Below are positions 8,469 through 16,554 of a stretch of 64,000 bases of DNA, piece after piece. Both the position numbers and the translations under genes were made by a program. Each line of letters begins with the position of its first letter. The stretch's first letter is position 1. The notes beneath the pieces were generated by a model. That model did not search any database. It had not been told where the DNA came from and worked only from the letters and a program-made list of their open reading frames with translations. Origin of the DNA: Catenulispora yoronensis (GTDB taxonomy: Bacteria; Actinomycetota; Actinomycetes; Streptomycetales; Catenulisporaceae); contig NZ_BAAAQN010000035.1 of assembly GCF_039531695.1 (NCBI RefSeq), positions 59,972-123,971 on the forward strand. Reading direction: 5' to 3'.

Positions 8469-9641
8469 ATGAAGGCAGTCGTGGTGGGCGCGGGTTTCGG
8501 CGGTCTGGCGGCGGCGGTCGGGCTGCACCAGCGGGGATGGGACGTGACGGTGGTCGAGCGGGCCCCCGAGTTGCTGCCGGTCGGCGCCGGGCTCGTGATC
8601 GCGCCGAACGGGCTGAAGGCTCTGGACACCTTGGGTGCGGGCAACGAGGTCCGAAAACTCGCCGCGCTGAACGGCGATGCCGCCTTGCGCCGGCCCGGCG
8701 GCGGGATCGTCGTGCGGACCGCCGGGGACGCGATCGTCCGGCGATTCGGCGACGCGATGATGCCCGCGACGCGGGCAGCGGTCATGGACGTGCTGACGGC
8801 GATGCTGCCGCGCGACGCACTGCGGCTGGGTGTCGCGGCGACCGGCCTCGAACCCGGCCTCGAACCCGGCGGCGGATCGGCGCGCCCGGTGCTGCTGACG
8901 CAGTCCGGGGTGATGCCGGCGGACTTGATCGTCGCCGCCGACGGGGTGAACTCGGCGTTGCGCAAGGCGTTGTTCCCGGAGCATCCCGGCCCGGTCTTCA
9001 GCGGATTCACGGCCTGGCGGATGCTGGTCCCGGCGCCGCCGGGGGACTATCTGCCCGGGGAGACCTGGGGCGACGGGCAGGTCTTCGGCGTCACGCCGTT
9101 GGCCGACGGCCGGATATACGCATACGCGGCAGATCACGCCGCCGCCGGCGTCACATATCCGGATGAGAAAGCTGAGCTTCTGCGGCGCTTCGGAAGCTGG
9201 CACCACCCGATCCCCGAGATCATCGCGGCCGCGGGGCCGGGGGGCATCCTGCACAACGACGTATATGAGATGGCTGATCCTTTGCCCGCGTACCACCGGG
9301 GAGCGGTCGCTGTACTAGGAGACGCGGCCCATGCCATGACTCCGCATCTGGGGCAGGGCGCGAATCAGGCCATGGAGGACGCTGTCACGCTCGCGGCGCT
9401 TGCCGGACCGGCCAGGAACGGCGTGGAGCTTGAGAAGGCGCTTGCGCGCTATACGGAACTGAGAGCTCCGCGCGGCGCCGACATAGTGAAGCGTTCCCAT
9501 AAGCTCGGCGCGCTGACCCAGACCAGGTCGCGGCCCAAGGCGGCGCTGCGGAACGGCGCGATGCGCCTCGCCGGGCGCGTGGTCCCGGACCTGGCACTGC
9601 GGGCGATGGATCCGGTTGTCGCATGGCAACCGCCGCTGTGA
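8469..9641 (+). CDS. FAD-dependent monooxygenase (aromatic-hydroxylase/PHBH fold)
   Basis: A class A flavoprotein monooxygenase. It has the FAD dinucleotide motif GAGFGGLA at the N-terminus, the central DG motif (AADGVNSALRK) that contacts FAD and NAD(P)H, and the GD motif GDAAHAMTPHLGQGANQAMEDA near the C-terminus. It should hydroxylate or epoxidise an aromatic or polyketide-like compound using NAD(P)H and oxygen. The start at ATG 8469 is chosen because GGTGGAG lies six bases upstream and the protein then begins MKAVVVGAGFGG, as in relatives. ATG 8451 and GTG 8439 are in frame, but the latter would sit inside the operator. About 390 residues, normal length. Probably controlled by the divergent TetR protein. 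Confidence 0.94.
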   Translation: MKAVVVGAGFGGLAAAVGLHQRGWDVTVVERAPELLPVGAGLVIAPNGLKALDTLGAGNEVRKLAALNGDAALRRPGGGIVVRTAGDAIVRRFGDAMMPATRAAVMDVLTAMLPRDALRLGVAATGLEPGLEPGGGSARPVLLTQSGVMPADLIVAADGVNSALRKALFPEHPGPVFSGFTAWRMLVPAPPGDYLPGETWGDGQVFGVTPLADGRIYAYAADHAAAGVTYPDEKAELLRRFGSWHHPIPEIIAAAGPGGILHNDVYEMADPLPAYHRGAVAVLGDAAHAMTPHLGQGANQAMEDAVTLAALAGPARNGVELEKALARYTELRAPRGADIVKRSHKLGALTQTRSRPKAALRNGAMRLAGRVVPDLALRAMDPVVAWQPPL

Positions 9642-9657
9642 CCGTAGGCTAGGCCGC

Positions 9658-10602
9658 ATGTCCCAGAGCGCGCCACACCCCGTCCCGATCCGTTACGGCT
9701 TCCTAGGCCCGGCCGGGACTTTTACGGAGGCGGCGCTGCTCAGCGTTCCTGGCGCCCAGGAAGCGGAACGCCTCCCCTATGAGTCGGTGCCCGCCGCGCT
9801 GGACGCGGTGCGGCGCGGCGAGGTGGCCGGCGCGGTCGTCGCGTTCGAGAACTCGGTGGAGGGCGCGGTCCCGGCCACGCTGGACGACCTGTCCATCGAG
9901 GAGCCGCCGCTGCACATCGTGCGGGAGATCCTGCTGCCGGTGGAGTTCGCCCTCATGGGCCGGCCGGACACCAAGGTGGAGGACATCAAGACCGTCGCCA
10001 GCCACCCGCACGCCTATCCGCAGTGCCGGAAGTGGCTGGCCGAGCACCTGCCCGACGCGCGGTGGATCGCGGCGTCGTCCAACGCCGACGCGGCGCGGCT
10101 GGTGTCCGAGGGCGTGCACGACGCCGCCCTGGCCGGGGCGTTCGCGGCGCCGTTCTACCACCTGACGGTGCTCGCCAAGGACATCCACGACGTCGGCGGG
10201 GCGGTCACGCGGTTCGTGATGGTGGTCCCGCCGGGGCCGGCGCCGGACCGCACCGGGGCCGACAAGACCTCGCTCGCGGTCGTGCTGCGCGACAACCACC
10301 CCGGGGCGCTGCTGGAGATCCTTGAGGAGTTCGCGGTGCGCGGCGTGGACCTGACCCGGATCGAGTCCCGGCCCACGCGGTCGCGGCTGGGTACGTACTG
10401 GTTCTCCATCGACTGCGAGGGGCACCTTGAGGACGAGCGCGTCGGCGAGGCGCTGATGGGGCTGCGCCGGGTCGCCGCCGAGGTGCGCTACCTGGGCAGC
10501 TATCCGCGCGCCGACGAGCGGCCCGTGGAGGTCCGGCCAGGGACCTCCGACGAGGAGTTCGACGAGGCGGCGGCCTGGCTGCGCGGGCTCAGGAGCCGAT
10601 GA
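9658..10602 (+). CDS. pheA: Prephenate dehydratase
   Basis: Converts prephenate to phenylpyruvate in phenylalanine biosynthesis. It has 314 residues, the length of a monofunctional enzyme. The catalytic domain begins YGFLGPAGTFTEAA and includes the diagnostic TRF motif in GGAVTRFVMV. A C-terminal ACT domain (about 205-280) carries ESRP (TRIESRPTRSRLGTYWFSIDCEG), the phenylalanine-binding feedback site. ATG 9658 is chosen; it is 17 bp after the monooxygenase stop with no good Shine-Dalgarno sequence. The 3' end overlaps the convergent J-domain-like gene by 14 bp. The HisC-type aminotransferase at 59670 could act in the same pathway but is 49 kb away. Confidence 0.96.
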   Translation: MSQSAPHPVPIRYGFLGPAGTFTEAALLSVPGAQEAERLPYESVPAALDAVRRGEVAGAVVAFENSVEGAVPATLDDLSIEEPPLHIVREILLPVEFALMGRPDTKVEDIKTVASHPHAYPQCRKWLAEHLPDARWIAASSNADAARLVSEGVHDAALAGAFAAPFYHLTVLAKDIHDVGGAVTRFVMVVPPGPAPDRTGADKTSLAVVLRDNHPGALLEILEEFAVRGVDLTRIESRPTRSRLGTYWFSIDCEGHLEDERVGEALMGLRRVAAEVRYLGSYPRADERPVEVRPGTSDEEFDEAAAWLRGLRSR

Positions 10603-11416
10603 GCGCGTTCAGCAGGGTCTCGCGCTCCTGGATCGCCGTGTAGAGCTGCTCGGAGATGGAGCGCAGGGCGGTGAGGGAGTCGTACTGATAGGCCGCCAGG
10701 ACGTCGGCCATCGGGTTCTCCATCAGCGTCTGGCGCTCCAGGGCCAGCTCCGCCTGCTTGGCGCGCAGCCAGATGAGGCGGTTGCGCAGCCACATCTCGC
10801 GCTGCGGCGCGTCCGGCGCCGGCCCGGAGGCCGCCAGCGACCACTCCTCGCTGAGCTTCTGGAGCCCGGCGAGGTCGTCCTTCTCGTACGCGGCGTTCAC
10901 GCGGGTGATGAAGGCCGAGCGGCGCGCGATCTCCGTCGGGTCCTGGACCAGGTCCGGGTGCGACCGGCGGGCCAGCTCGCGGTACAGGCGCTGGGCGGTC
11001 TTGCTGGGCCGGACCGGGCCGTCGGAGTCGGCCGCGGGCTCCGCGCCGGCCGCCTGCTCCCGCTTCGCGCGGGCGGCCCCGGGGTCGCCGCCGTCCCCGT
11101 CGGCCCCCTCGGCGTCGTCGGCCGGGAACAGCAGCGGGTCCTCGCCGTCCACCTTGGCCCGCGCCTCCACGGCACGGCGGATCGCCTCGGGGTCGCCGGT
11201 CATCGCCGCCTCGGTCTCGGCGGTGAGCGCGTCCAACTCGTCCAGCCGGGTGTACAGCGGGCCCAGCTGGATCTGGTGCAGCCGGGTGAACTGGTCGAGC
11301 TCGGCGCGCAGCGTCTCGACGGCCACCTGCGTGTCGAGCAGGTTCGTCTCGGCCACCACGACGGCGTCCTCCAGACTCTGGAACAACGGCTCACTCATGG
11401 CCTGGGCAGTCTCCAC
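10589..11416 (-). CDS. J-domain-like protein with N-terminal coiled coil
   Basis: 275 residues. The first 90 or so form a likely coiled coil (LDTQVAVETLRAELDQFTRL...). An acidic, low-complexity linker follows (about 95-135). Next is a J-domain-like segment (about 137-190: AQRLYRELARRSHPDLVQDP...RVNAAYEKDDLAGLQKL), with HPD at 153-155, the tripeptide that stimulates Hsp70 ATPase. The C-terminal 70 residues are helical. It could be an Hsp70 co-chaperone or a structural relative. No DnaK gene is nearby. The GTG at 11416 has GAGGA seven bases upstream; ATG 11398 is an alternative. The gene converges on and overlaps pheA by 14 bp. Confidence 0.8.
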   Translation of the reverse strand: METAQAMSEPLFQSLEDAVVVAETNLLDTQVAVETLRAELDQFTRLHQIQLGPLYTRLDELDALTAETEAAMTGDPEAIRRAVEARAKVDGEDPLLFPADDAEGADGDGGDPGAARAKREQAAGAEPAADSDGPVRPSKTAQRLYRELARRSHPDLVQDPTEIARRSAFITRVNAAYEKDDLAGLQKLSEEWSLAASGPAPDAPQREMWLRNRLIWLRAKQAELALERQTLMENPMADVLAAYQYDSLTALRSISEQLYTAIQERETLLNALIGS

Positions 11417-11515
11417 GGTTTGTCCTCACAGATTTACTCAGGGCACTGCGGCAGAGAGGGTACAGGAGTGGCACAGGGTGACGACTCCGTCTTCGTGCGT
11501 ACTGTGGTGCGCAGG

Positions 11516-11935
11516 ATGATCGACCTTAACGCAAATCCGGGCGAACGCCTCCGGGGCCCCGGCCCCGGCGCCACCACCTCGGCCCGGACGCCGTCGCGCC
11601 GGGACCCGCGGACGATGTGCTTTTTCAGATCGGTGCTCCAGACGCTTTCGCTCGGGCGGCCGGTGACCGGATGCGGTATGTGAAGCCCCACGGCGTGCTG
11701 TCCGACCGGGGCGTGCCCGGTCCGAGCGGAGGCGATGTCGGCGCGGCGGCCCCGGACGCGGCAGCGCACAGGATCCCCGCCGAGGCCGGACCCGCCCGGA
11801 GGGGATTTCCGGCAGCCGACCACCACCACGGGACCCCCGACCCTCGCCGAAGTCTTCGCGCCCCGAGCGTACACGCCCCGGGGGACACAGGTCCCGCGAT
11901 CGACACCAGGAGCGCTGCTGTCAACCCCGGAGGAG
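11516..11935 (+). pseudogene. pxpA: Decayed pxpA (5-oxoprolinase subunit A, LamB/YcsF family)
   Basis: Three fragments in order match PxpA. ATG 11516 opens MIDLNANPGERL, close to the usual MIDLNADLGEGF start. A second frame over about 11593-11700 reads VLFQIGAPDAFARAAGDRMRYVKPHGVL, the core YQ.GAL..FAR...YVKPHGALY region. Back in the first frame, 11840-11935 reads LAEVFAPRAYTPRGTQVPRSTPGALL, the usual VAEAFADRAYTP.G.LVPRS.PGAVL near the C-terminus. The distance from start to the core is about 34 codons where about 95 are expected, so the stretch with the early metal/substrate residues is lost. At least two frame changes occur and the last ~40 codons are missing. No pxpB or pxpC gene is adjacent. 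It cannot make an active enzyme. This rests on recognition by eye; a protein search would confirm it. Confidence 0.75.
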
Positions 11936-12016
11936 CCCACCGCCCGGGGTCGCCACCCCGGCGCCCACCCACAGAATCAGACACCTGATTCACCCCCCGG
12001 GCGCCGCACAGCTCCA

Positions 12017-13486
12017 CTACACCGACCTTCTCGCCCGATTCGGATACCCGCCAAGAGCGGCCCGCCCGAGCGCCGACTGCCCCGCACCCCGAAAGCCCTC
12101 ACCGGGCTCAGGATCCGCTCCGGTGCGCTGCCGAGGAATGCGCGGCGGCCCCGGGACCGACGGCTCCGGCTGTGGCGGATCCGGCTCGGGCGGCTCCGAA
12201 GGCGGCGGCCCGGAGCCGGGCCCGGCGAGCTGAGGACCGGACCCGGTCGGCGGCCAGGCGCCGGAGTAGAGATTCTCTTCGGCGGCGGCGATGGGCGGGC
12301 GGTACGGCTGGGAGCGCAGCGCATCGGGGATGTCCAGGCCGGTCACCGCTGCGCGGGAGGGCATTTGCGGCGGTGCTTGCTCGGCGAGGGGGTCGCGATC
12401 GATCGGGGACGTGAGCGCGGGCCAGGGGGAATCGGCGGCGGAGTTTGGCGCAGCGACGGGAGCGAAAGGCGGTGCAGACGCGGGGGTTGGTGCGGCGGCG
12501 GGGGCCGGTACGGACATGCTGCTTGGCGGGGCAGTGGCGCTCGGGGAGGTGATCGGCACTGCTGCTCTTAGGAGTTCGGCAGCGGATGCCTGGACGGCTG
12601 CGGAAGCAAGTGCGGTCGCGGAAGCAAGTGCCGCACCGGGACCAAGTTCGGCAGGTTCAGGGGCGGAAGCCAGTGCAACACCAAGACCAAGTTCGGCCCG
12701 AGAATTCGGATCGGTGGCGGAAGCGTGTGCGACACCGGGGCTCAGTTCAGCGGCGGGGCTTAGCGCGGCGCCGGGACCCAGTGCGATGGCGGAGGCTTGT
12801 GCGGCAGGGGCATGCGGTCCGGTGGCTGAAGTCTGTGTGGCAGCGGAACTTGGTTCGGCAGCGGCATGCAGTCCGGCGGCCGATGTCTGGGCGGAGGCCG
12901 AACTTGGTTCGGCACCGGGACTCAGCTCGGTGGCGAAGGCCGGTGCGGCAGGCGAGGGCGGTACTGCGGCGGGGCTCAGCTCGGTCGTGGAAGCCACTCC
13001 GGTTGTGGAAGCCACTCCGGTCGCGGAAGCTGCTTCGGTCGTGGAAGGTGCTCCGTCCGTGGAGCCCGGTTCTGCCGCTGTCAGGAGTTCGGGGCGGGGG
13101 CGGAGGGTGTCGGGGTCCAGCCAGCCTTGTTTCACGGCTTCTTGTTGGCAGCCGGTGCGGGAGCGGCCGGCGGCGGTGGAGATGGCGGGCCAGCTTTGGC
13201 CGAGGCGGAGGCGGCGGAGGAGGTCGGCGCGTTGGTCGTCGGTCCAGCGGGTGCCGTGGTTGGGCCAGATGCTTTTGCGGCGGGCGAGTTCGGGGTTGGG
13301 TTGTTTGGCGAACCAGGTGATGGAGCGGAGTTGGCCCTGGTCGGCGATGTAGACGACTTCGCCTTGGTGGTGGAAGACGAGTTGGTCGTCGTGGAACTCG
13401 ATGCCGTCGGCCGGGATCATGAGCTGGGCGCCCGGGGTGGTTTCCGGGGCGGCTATGAGTTCGGCGCGGAGCCATGGGGTGGTCAT
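12017..13486 (-). CDS. Hypothetical protein: globular N-terminal domain plus long Ala/Ser/Pro low-complexity tail
   Basis: 489 residues. The first ~135 look folded: a possible beta-rich start (GIEFHDDQLVFHHQGEVVYIADQ), then TRWTDDQRADLLRRLRLGQSWPAISTAAGRSRTGCQQEAV, which resembles a Myb/SANT-like or trihelix DNA-binding unit (three helices, spaced Trp). The remaining ~350 residues are Ala/Ser/Thr/Pro-rich with degenerate repeats, including a hexapeptide tandem (VASTTG-type) encoded by 18-bp repeats at 12984-13073, and a Pro/Glu-rich end. ATG 13486 is preceded by AGAGGGGGA. I do not recognise the full-length family. A DNA-binding role is only suggested. The tail is open on both strands, so its coding status is less sure than that of the N-terminus. 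Confidence 0.7.
   Translation of the reverse strand: MTTPWLRAELIAAPETTPGAQLMIPADGIEFHDDQLVFHHQGEVVYIADQGQLRSITWFAKQPNPELARRKSIWPNHGTRWTDDQRADLLRRLRLGQSWPAISTAAGRSRTGCQQEAVKQGWLDPDTLRPRPELLTAAEPGSTDGAPSTTEAASATGVASTTGVASTTELSPAAVPPSPAAPAFATELSPGAEPSSASAQTSAAGLHAAAEPSSAATQTSATGPHAPAAQASAIALGPGAALSPAAELSPGVAHASATDPNSRAELGLGVALASAPEPAELGPGAALASATALASAAVQASAAELLRAAVPITSPSATAPPSSMSVPAPAAAPTPASAPPFAPVAAPNSAADSPWPALTSPIDRDPLAEQAPPQMPSRAAVTGLDIPDALRSQPYRPPIAAAEENLYSGAWPPTGSGPQLAGPGSGPPPSEPPEPDPPQPEPSVPGPPRIPRQRTGADPEPGEGFRGAGQSALGRAALGGYPNRARRSV
12984..13073. repeat. 18-bp tandem repeat (about five units) within the low-complexity protein gene
   Basis: Units start at 12984, 13002, 13020, 13038 and 13056, with consensus GTCGTGGAAGCCACTCCG. 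The first two differ at one base and later units drift. On the minus strand they encode hexapeptides of the Ala-Ser-Thr-Thr type. Confidence 0.85.
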
Positions 13487-13592
13487 GGGGTCCCCCTCTG
13501 CGGTGGTTTGGGGTGGTTGGTGCTTTCAGGGTGGCAGAGGGGTGGGGGTGGATGTAGGGCGAATCGGGTGATCGGGGATAAGACGTTTTATA

Positions 13593-13856
13593 TTATCTCG
13601 GGGCTTTGCGGGCCCGGTTGCGGGTCAGCAGGAGGCTGACCAGCATGCCGGCCAGGAAGGTGCCGGACAGGGTGAGCCACATGGGGGAGGTCACGGTCAC
13701 CAGCCAGAAGGTGATGCTGGCCTTGTGGGTGTTGGCCAGGATGAACCAGATGGCGATCACCGCGATGACGATGGCGCCGATCAGGCGGGAGCGCTCGGCT
13801 TTGTCGGCCGCGGAGCGGGGCGGTGCCGGTGGGGGCTTCGGTGCGTCGGTCGTCAT
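13593..13856 (-). CDS. LapA-like (DUF1049) small membrane protein
   Basis: 87 residues. After a Pro/Ala-rich cytosolic start comes a first membrane helix (RLIGAIVIAVIAIWFILANTH), a short loop (KASITFWLVTV) and a second helix (MWLTLSGTFLAGMLVSLLL) ending in a basic RNRARK tail. The two-helix hairpin with the FILANT...I.FWL motif is the LapA/DUF1049 signature of lipopolysaccharide-assembly-protein-A-like proteins, whose role in Gram-positive bacteria is unknown. ATG 13856 is chosen because the upstream extension of the frame is non-protein-like. It is 68 bp downstream of the FHA gene. Confidence 0.85.
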   Translation of the reverse strand: MTTDAPKPPPAPPRSAADKAERSRLIGAIVIAVIAIWFILANTHKASITFWLVTVTSPMWLTLSGTFLAGMLVSLLLTRNRARKAPR

Positions 13857-13924
13857 GAACGCCCTGTTGCCCCGCCCGGGGTCCGGGAATCGCGCGTTGC
13901 CCCGAATGTGCGACGGTCGGGGTG

Positions 13925-14494
13925 TCAGTGCCCGTTCAGGGAGAAGACCACCGAGCCGAAGGAGACCTCGTCGCCCGGGTGGACGGCGGTGGGGGCGGTG
14001 ATCCGCCAGCCGTTGACCCGGGTGCCGTTGGTGGAGCCGAGGTCGACCAGGAACCAGCCGGCGTGGGAGCGGCGGAACTCGGCGTGGTAGCGGGACACCG
14101 TGGTGTCGAACAGTTGCAGGTCGCATTCCGGCATGCGGCCGATGCGCAGCGTCGCCTGCGGGCCGCCGGGCAGGGACAGGCGGGGCAGGGACGGGCCGCG
14201 CCAGGCCGCCTTGACCCGGAAGCGGAAGTGCGCCACGGCGGCGACCGCGTTGACCATGCGCTGGCCGAGTCCCGGGCGCGGCGGCGGGATCGGCAGGTCG
14301 GAGACGAGCTGGGTCAGCTCGCTGTGCGAGCGCACCGCCAGTACCTGATCGATGCGGTGCGAGAACGTGTCGCTGGACAGCCGGCCGACCTCGGCACCGG
14401 CCGCGAGCTTCTCGATGGCGTCATCGCGCTCTGCGTCCGAGGGCCGGTGGTCCGGCGGCTGCCAGGCGGCGTTCCCGAACGATGGACCTCCCAT
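13925..14494 (-). CDS. DUF1707 and FHA domain-containing protein
   Basis: 189 residues. The DUF1707 domain (about 18-70: RPSDAERDDAIEKLAAGAEVGRLSSDTFSHRID) is a short actinobacterial module. It is followed by a linker and a forkhead-associated domain (about 110-185) with the phosphothreonine-binding residues of RIGRMPECDL, SRYHAEF and DLGSTNGTRVNG. It should read Thr-phosphorylated proteins in the cytosol, for example products of a Ser/Thr kinase such as the one at 1156-2940 (that pairing is a guess). Start ATG 14494. The next gene upstream on the same strand is the serpin, with its stop 106 bp away. Confidence 0.92.
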   Translation of the reverse strand: MGGPSFGNAAWQPPDHRPSDAERDDAIEKLAAGAEVGRLSSDTFSHRIDQVLAVRSHSELTQLVSDLPIPPPRPGLGQRMVNAVAAVAHFRFRVKAAWRGPSLPRLSLPGGPQATLRIGRMPECDLQLFDTTVSRYHAEFRRSHAGWFLVDLGSTNGTRVNGWRITAPTAVHPGDEVSFGSVVFSLNGH

Positions 14495-14600
14495 GGAGCA
14501 ATTGTCAGGTGTCGGCCGAGCGGGTGTCCAGCAAGACCGCGCCCGGCCGTCGGACCGACCTGGAGGGGACTGCTCAGCGGGCTGCTTCGGGGGGCCGGTC

Positions 14601-15875
14601 TCAGCCGCGCGGATCTGTGACTTGTCCGAGGAACAGGATCTGGCCGCTGACCGTGTCGCGGATCAGGAACAGGAACGGACGGTCGACGTGCATCGTGACC
14701 GGCTTGGTCGTCGCCCGCGCGGCGCCGGCCGCGATCGAGACGCCGGAGGCGGCGGCCGCCGTGGTGCCGTCCTCGTCGACGGCGACGTGGGTCTTCTGCA
14801 CCACGGTGCCCACCGACAGCGGCTCCGGCTTGGCCGGGATGCCGCTCAGGTCCGCGGTGCTCGCGTCGAACACCGAGGTCATGCCCAGCGCGGCCAGCGC
14901 CTCCTTCAGTTGCAGGCTGGTGTCGAAGGTGAACTTCGGCAGCCGGAGGTCCACGTCGGCCTCCGAGGCCGAGCCCGCCATCGCCGCCAGCTTCTCGGCG
15001 GTCAGGCCCTTGCGGAAGCTGTCGAAGGTCCCGGCGGCGGGGAGCACAACGTCCATCGCCAGGTGGTCCTGCTCGTAGGGCAGCTCGACGTACTGCCAGC
15101 CGGTGTCCTCGGCGTAACCGAAGCCGTGGAACTGGGACATCGTCGGGACCGCGGGCGTGCCGCCGTCCGGCAGATGGAACGGGACGTCGGTGGTGCCGCC
15201 CTTCTTGAAGGTCTCGGCCCACTTGGCCTTGAAGTACAGCGCGTCGGTGAGGGCCAGCCGGGTGCTCGGGTCGAGCGAGCCCGGCCCGAACAGGTCCTTG
15301 ATCAGTCCGTTGGTCTGGTCCTGTACCGCCTTGTTGATCGTCTGCCGGGCGGCCTCCGGCGACCCCGCGAAGTCGACCTCGTGCATGCCGGTGTCGAACG
15401 CGGAGGCCAGGGTCTTCAAATACGGCTGCTGGAGGTCGTAGCCCTGCTGCGTCCAGGCGCTGTCGAACTGCTGGAGGTCCGCCTTGTCGGCCAGCACCCG
15501 CTGCACGGTGGCCGCGTTCAGCGCGCCCAGAGCGTTCGCGAACTGATCCGCCGGCAGCGTGGTGTGCAGGGTCTTGGCCATCTCGGCCGCGGTCTGGCCC
15601 TTGGCGCCGGGCAGCAGCATCGCCAGCACGGTGGCCAGGCTGGTCGGCGAGACCATGACGTTGCCGCTCTTGCCGTCGGTGACGGCCTGGAAGACGTCGA
15701 CGCCGAAGGCGTTGGCGCTGGTGGCCGCGGCGGTCAGGGCGGTCGGCGGCACGGTCGCCCGCTCGGCGTCCACCCGGACCAGCGCGGAGTCCTTCGGCTT
15801 CCCCGCTCCGGACGAGCACGCCGTCAGCGCGACGAGGGAGGCGGCGGCGATGAGTGCTATCTGCTTACGAGCCAT
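14601..15875 (-). CDS. Serpin family lipoprotein (serine protease inhibitor)
   Basis: 424 residues. A lipoprotein signal peptide ends in LTAC, with Cys20 as the acylated residue, so the protein should be anchored outside the membrane. The body is a full serpin fold (NVMVSPTSLATVLAMLLPGAKGQTAAEM; TRLALTDALYFKAKWAETF; DRPFLFLIRDTVSGQILFLGQVTDP). The reactive-centre hinge EDGTTAAAASGVSIAAG keeps the small P15-P9 residues needed for loop insertion, so it is probably inhibitory. By alignment to alpha-1-antitrypsin, P1 falls in the AAGAAR segment. That suggests an elastase- or subtilisin-like target, although the Arg four residues on leaves trypsin-like targets open. Serpins are patchy in bacteria. 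Start ATG 15875. Confidence 0.95.
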   Translation of the reverse strand: MARKQIALIAAASLVALTACSSGAGKPKDSALVRVDAERATVPPTALTAAATSANAFGVDVFQAVTDGKSGNVMVSPTSLATVLAMLLPGAKGQTAAEMAKTLHTTLPADQFANALGALNAATVQRVLADKADLQQFDSAWTQQGYDLQQPYLKTLASAFDTGMHEVDFAGSPEAARQTINKAVQDQTNGLIKDLFGPGSLDPSTRLALTDALYFKAKWAETFKKGGTTDVPFHLPDGGTPAVPTMSQFHGFGYAEDTGWQYVELPYEQDHLAMDVVLPAAGTFDSFRKGLTAEKLAAMAGSASEADVDLRLPKFTFDTSLQLKEALAALGMTSVFDASTADLSGIPAKPEPLSVGTVVQKTHVAVDEDGTTAAAASGVSIAAGAARATTKPVTMHVDRPFLFLIRDTVSGQILFLGQVTDPRG

Positions 15876-15955
15876 GCGGATTGGACGCGGGCGGGGCGCA
15901 TCCGGTTTCCCGAACGAGTGAGTGACTGCGTCCGGCGTTGATCGTTGAAGCCGGC

Positions 15956-16501
15956 ATGAACGTCATGACCGTCTCCCCGGTGGCCCCGAACCATGTCACG
16001 CAGAACAACGAGCAGCGCGTTGTCGAGGAAGTTGTTGACATTCCGCAGCAGCAGGACGCCGAGTCCACGCCGAATCCCGAGGGGGAGGGGTCCCCGGAAT
16101 CGATCGCCGAGATGACCGCCGAGATGACTGCGGAGGCGCCCGCGGAGCCGACTGCGGAGCCGACTGCCGAGGTAGCCGAGGTCCCTGAGACGACCGAGGA
16201 GAAGGAGACCGTCGAGGAGAAGGACGAGAAGAAGGCCGCTGCCAAGCCGAAGCGCAAGAGCGCGCCCCGCAAGGCCGCCGGCGGCACCAAGACCCTCGTC
16301 GTCCTGAAGGACGGCCGGGTGCAGTACGCCGACACCGACTCCGTGCTCGTGGTGGATCTCGACGAGGCCTCCTCCCCCGACACCGACGTCCACGACGTCC
16401 TGGACCGCCTCACCGAGCTGCGCGACGCCGTGGAGTCGCCCGGCAAGGTGGACGCGGTCAAGGCCCTGACCGACCTGATCCAGGAGAAGGCGCTCGGCTA
16501 G
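15956..16501 (+). CDS. Hypothetical acidic/Lys-rich protein with small conserved C-terminal domain
   Basis: About 181 residues. The N-terminal two thirds are low complexity: Gln/Glu-rich, then TAEMTAEAPAEPTAEPTAE repeats, then a Lys/Ala block (KAAAKPKRKSAPRKAA). The last ~70 residues (TLVVLKDGRVQYADTDSVLVVDLDEA...VLDRLTELRDAVESPGKVDAVKALTDLIQEK) look like a small folded domain. No signal peptide or membrane helix. ATG 15956 is chosen over TTG 15938. No Shine-Dalgarno is seen, so it may be leaderless. It is divergent from the serpin with 80 bp between starts. Family not recognised. Confidence 0.75.
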   Translation: MNVMTVSPVAPNHVTQNNEQRVVEEVVDIPQQQDAESTPNPEGEGSPESIAEMTAEMTAEAPAEPTAEPTAEVAEVPETTEEKETVEEKDEKKAAAKPKRKSAPRKAAGGTKTLVVLKDGRVQYADTDSVLVVDLDEASSPDTDVHDVLDRLTELRDAVESPGKVDAVKALTDLIQEKALG

Positions 16502-16519
16502 CGGCCGGCGGGAGAGCCG

Positions 16520-16548
16520 GGCTCCGGCGGACACCGACCGCCGGAGCC
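16520..16548. terminator. Bidirectional hairpin terminator between convergent genes
   Basis: An 11-bp perfect stem (16520-16530 with 16538-16548) with a seven-base loop lies in the 53-bp gap between the acidic protein gene and the convergent nitroreductase gene. Confidence 0.7.
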
Positions 16549-16554
16549 GGGCGC

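Noticed and set aside
11434..12017. Minus-strand frames across the pxpA remnant
   Set aside because: Arg/Pro/Gly-rich with no motif; they overlap the recognisable pxpA fragments on the plus strand.
12984..13073. CRISPR-like array
   Set aside because: 18-bp units without spacers, inside a coding frame; no Cas genes anywhere in the window.
12291..13352. Plus-strand frame of about 353 residues opposite the low-complexity protein
   Set aside because: Both strands are open over the repeats, but the minus strand has a folded N-terminal module and a good ribosome-binding site; the plus frame has neither.
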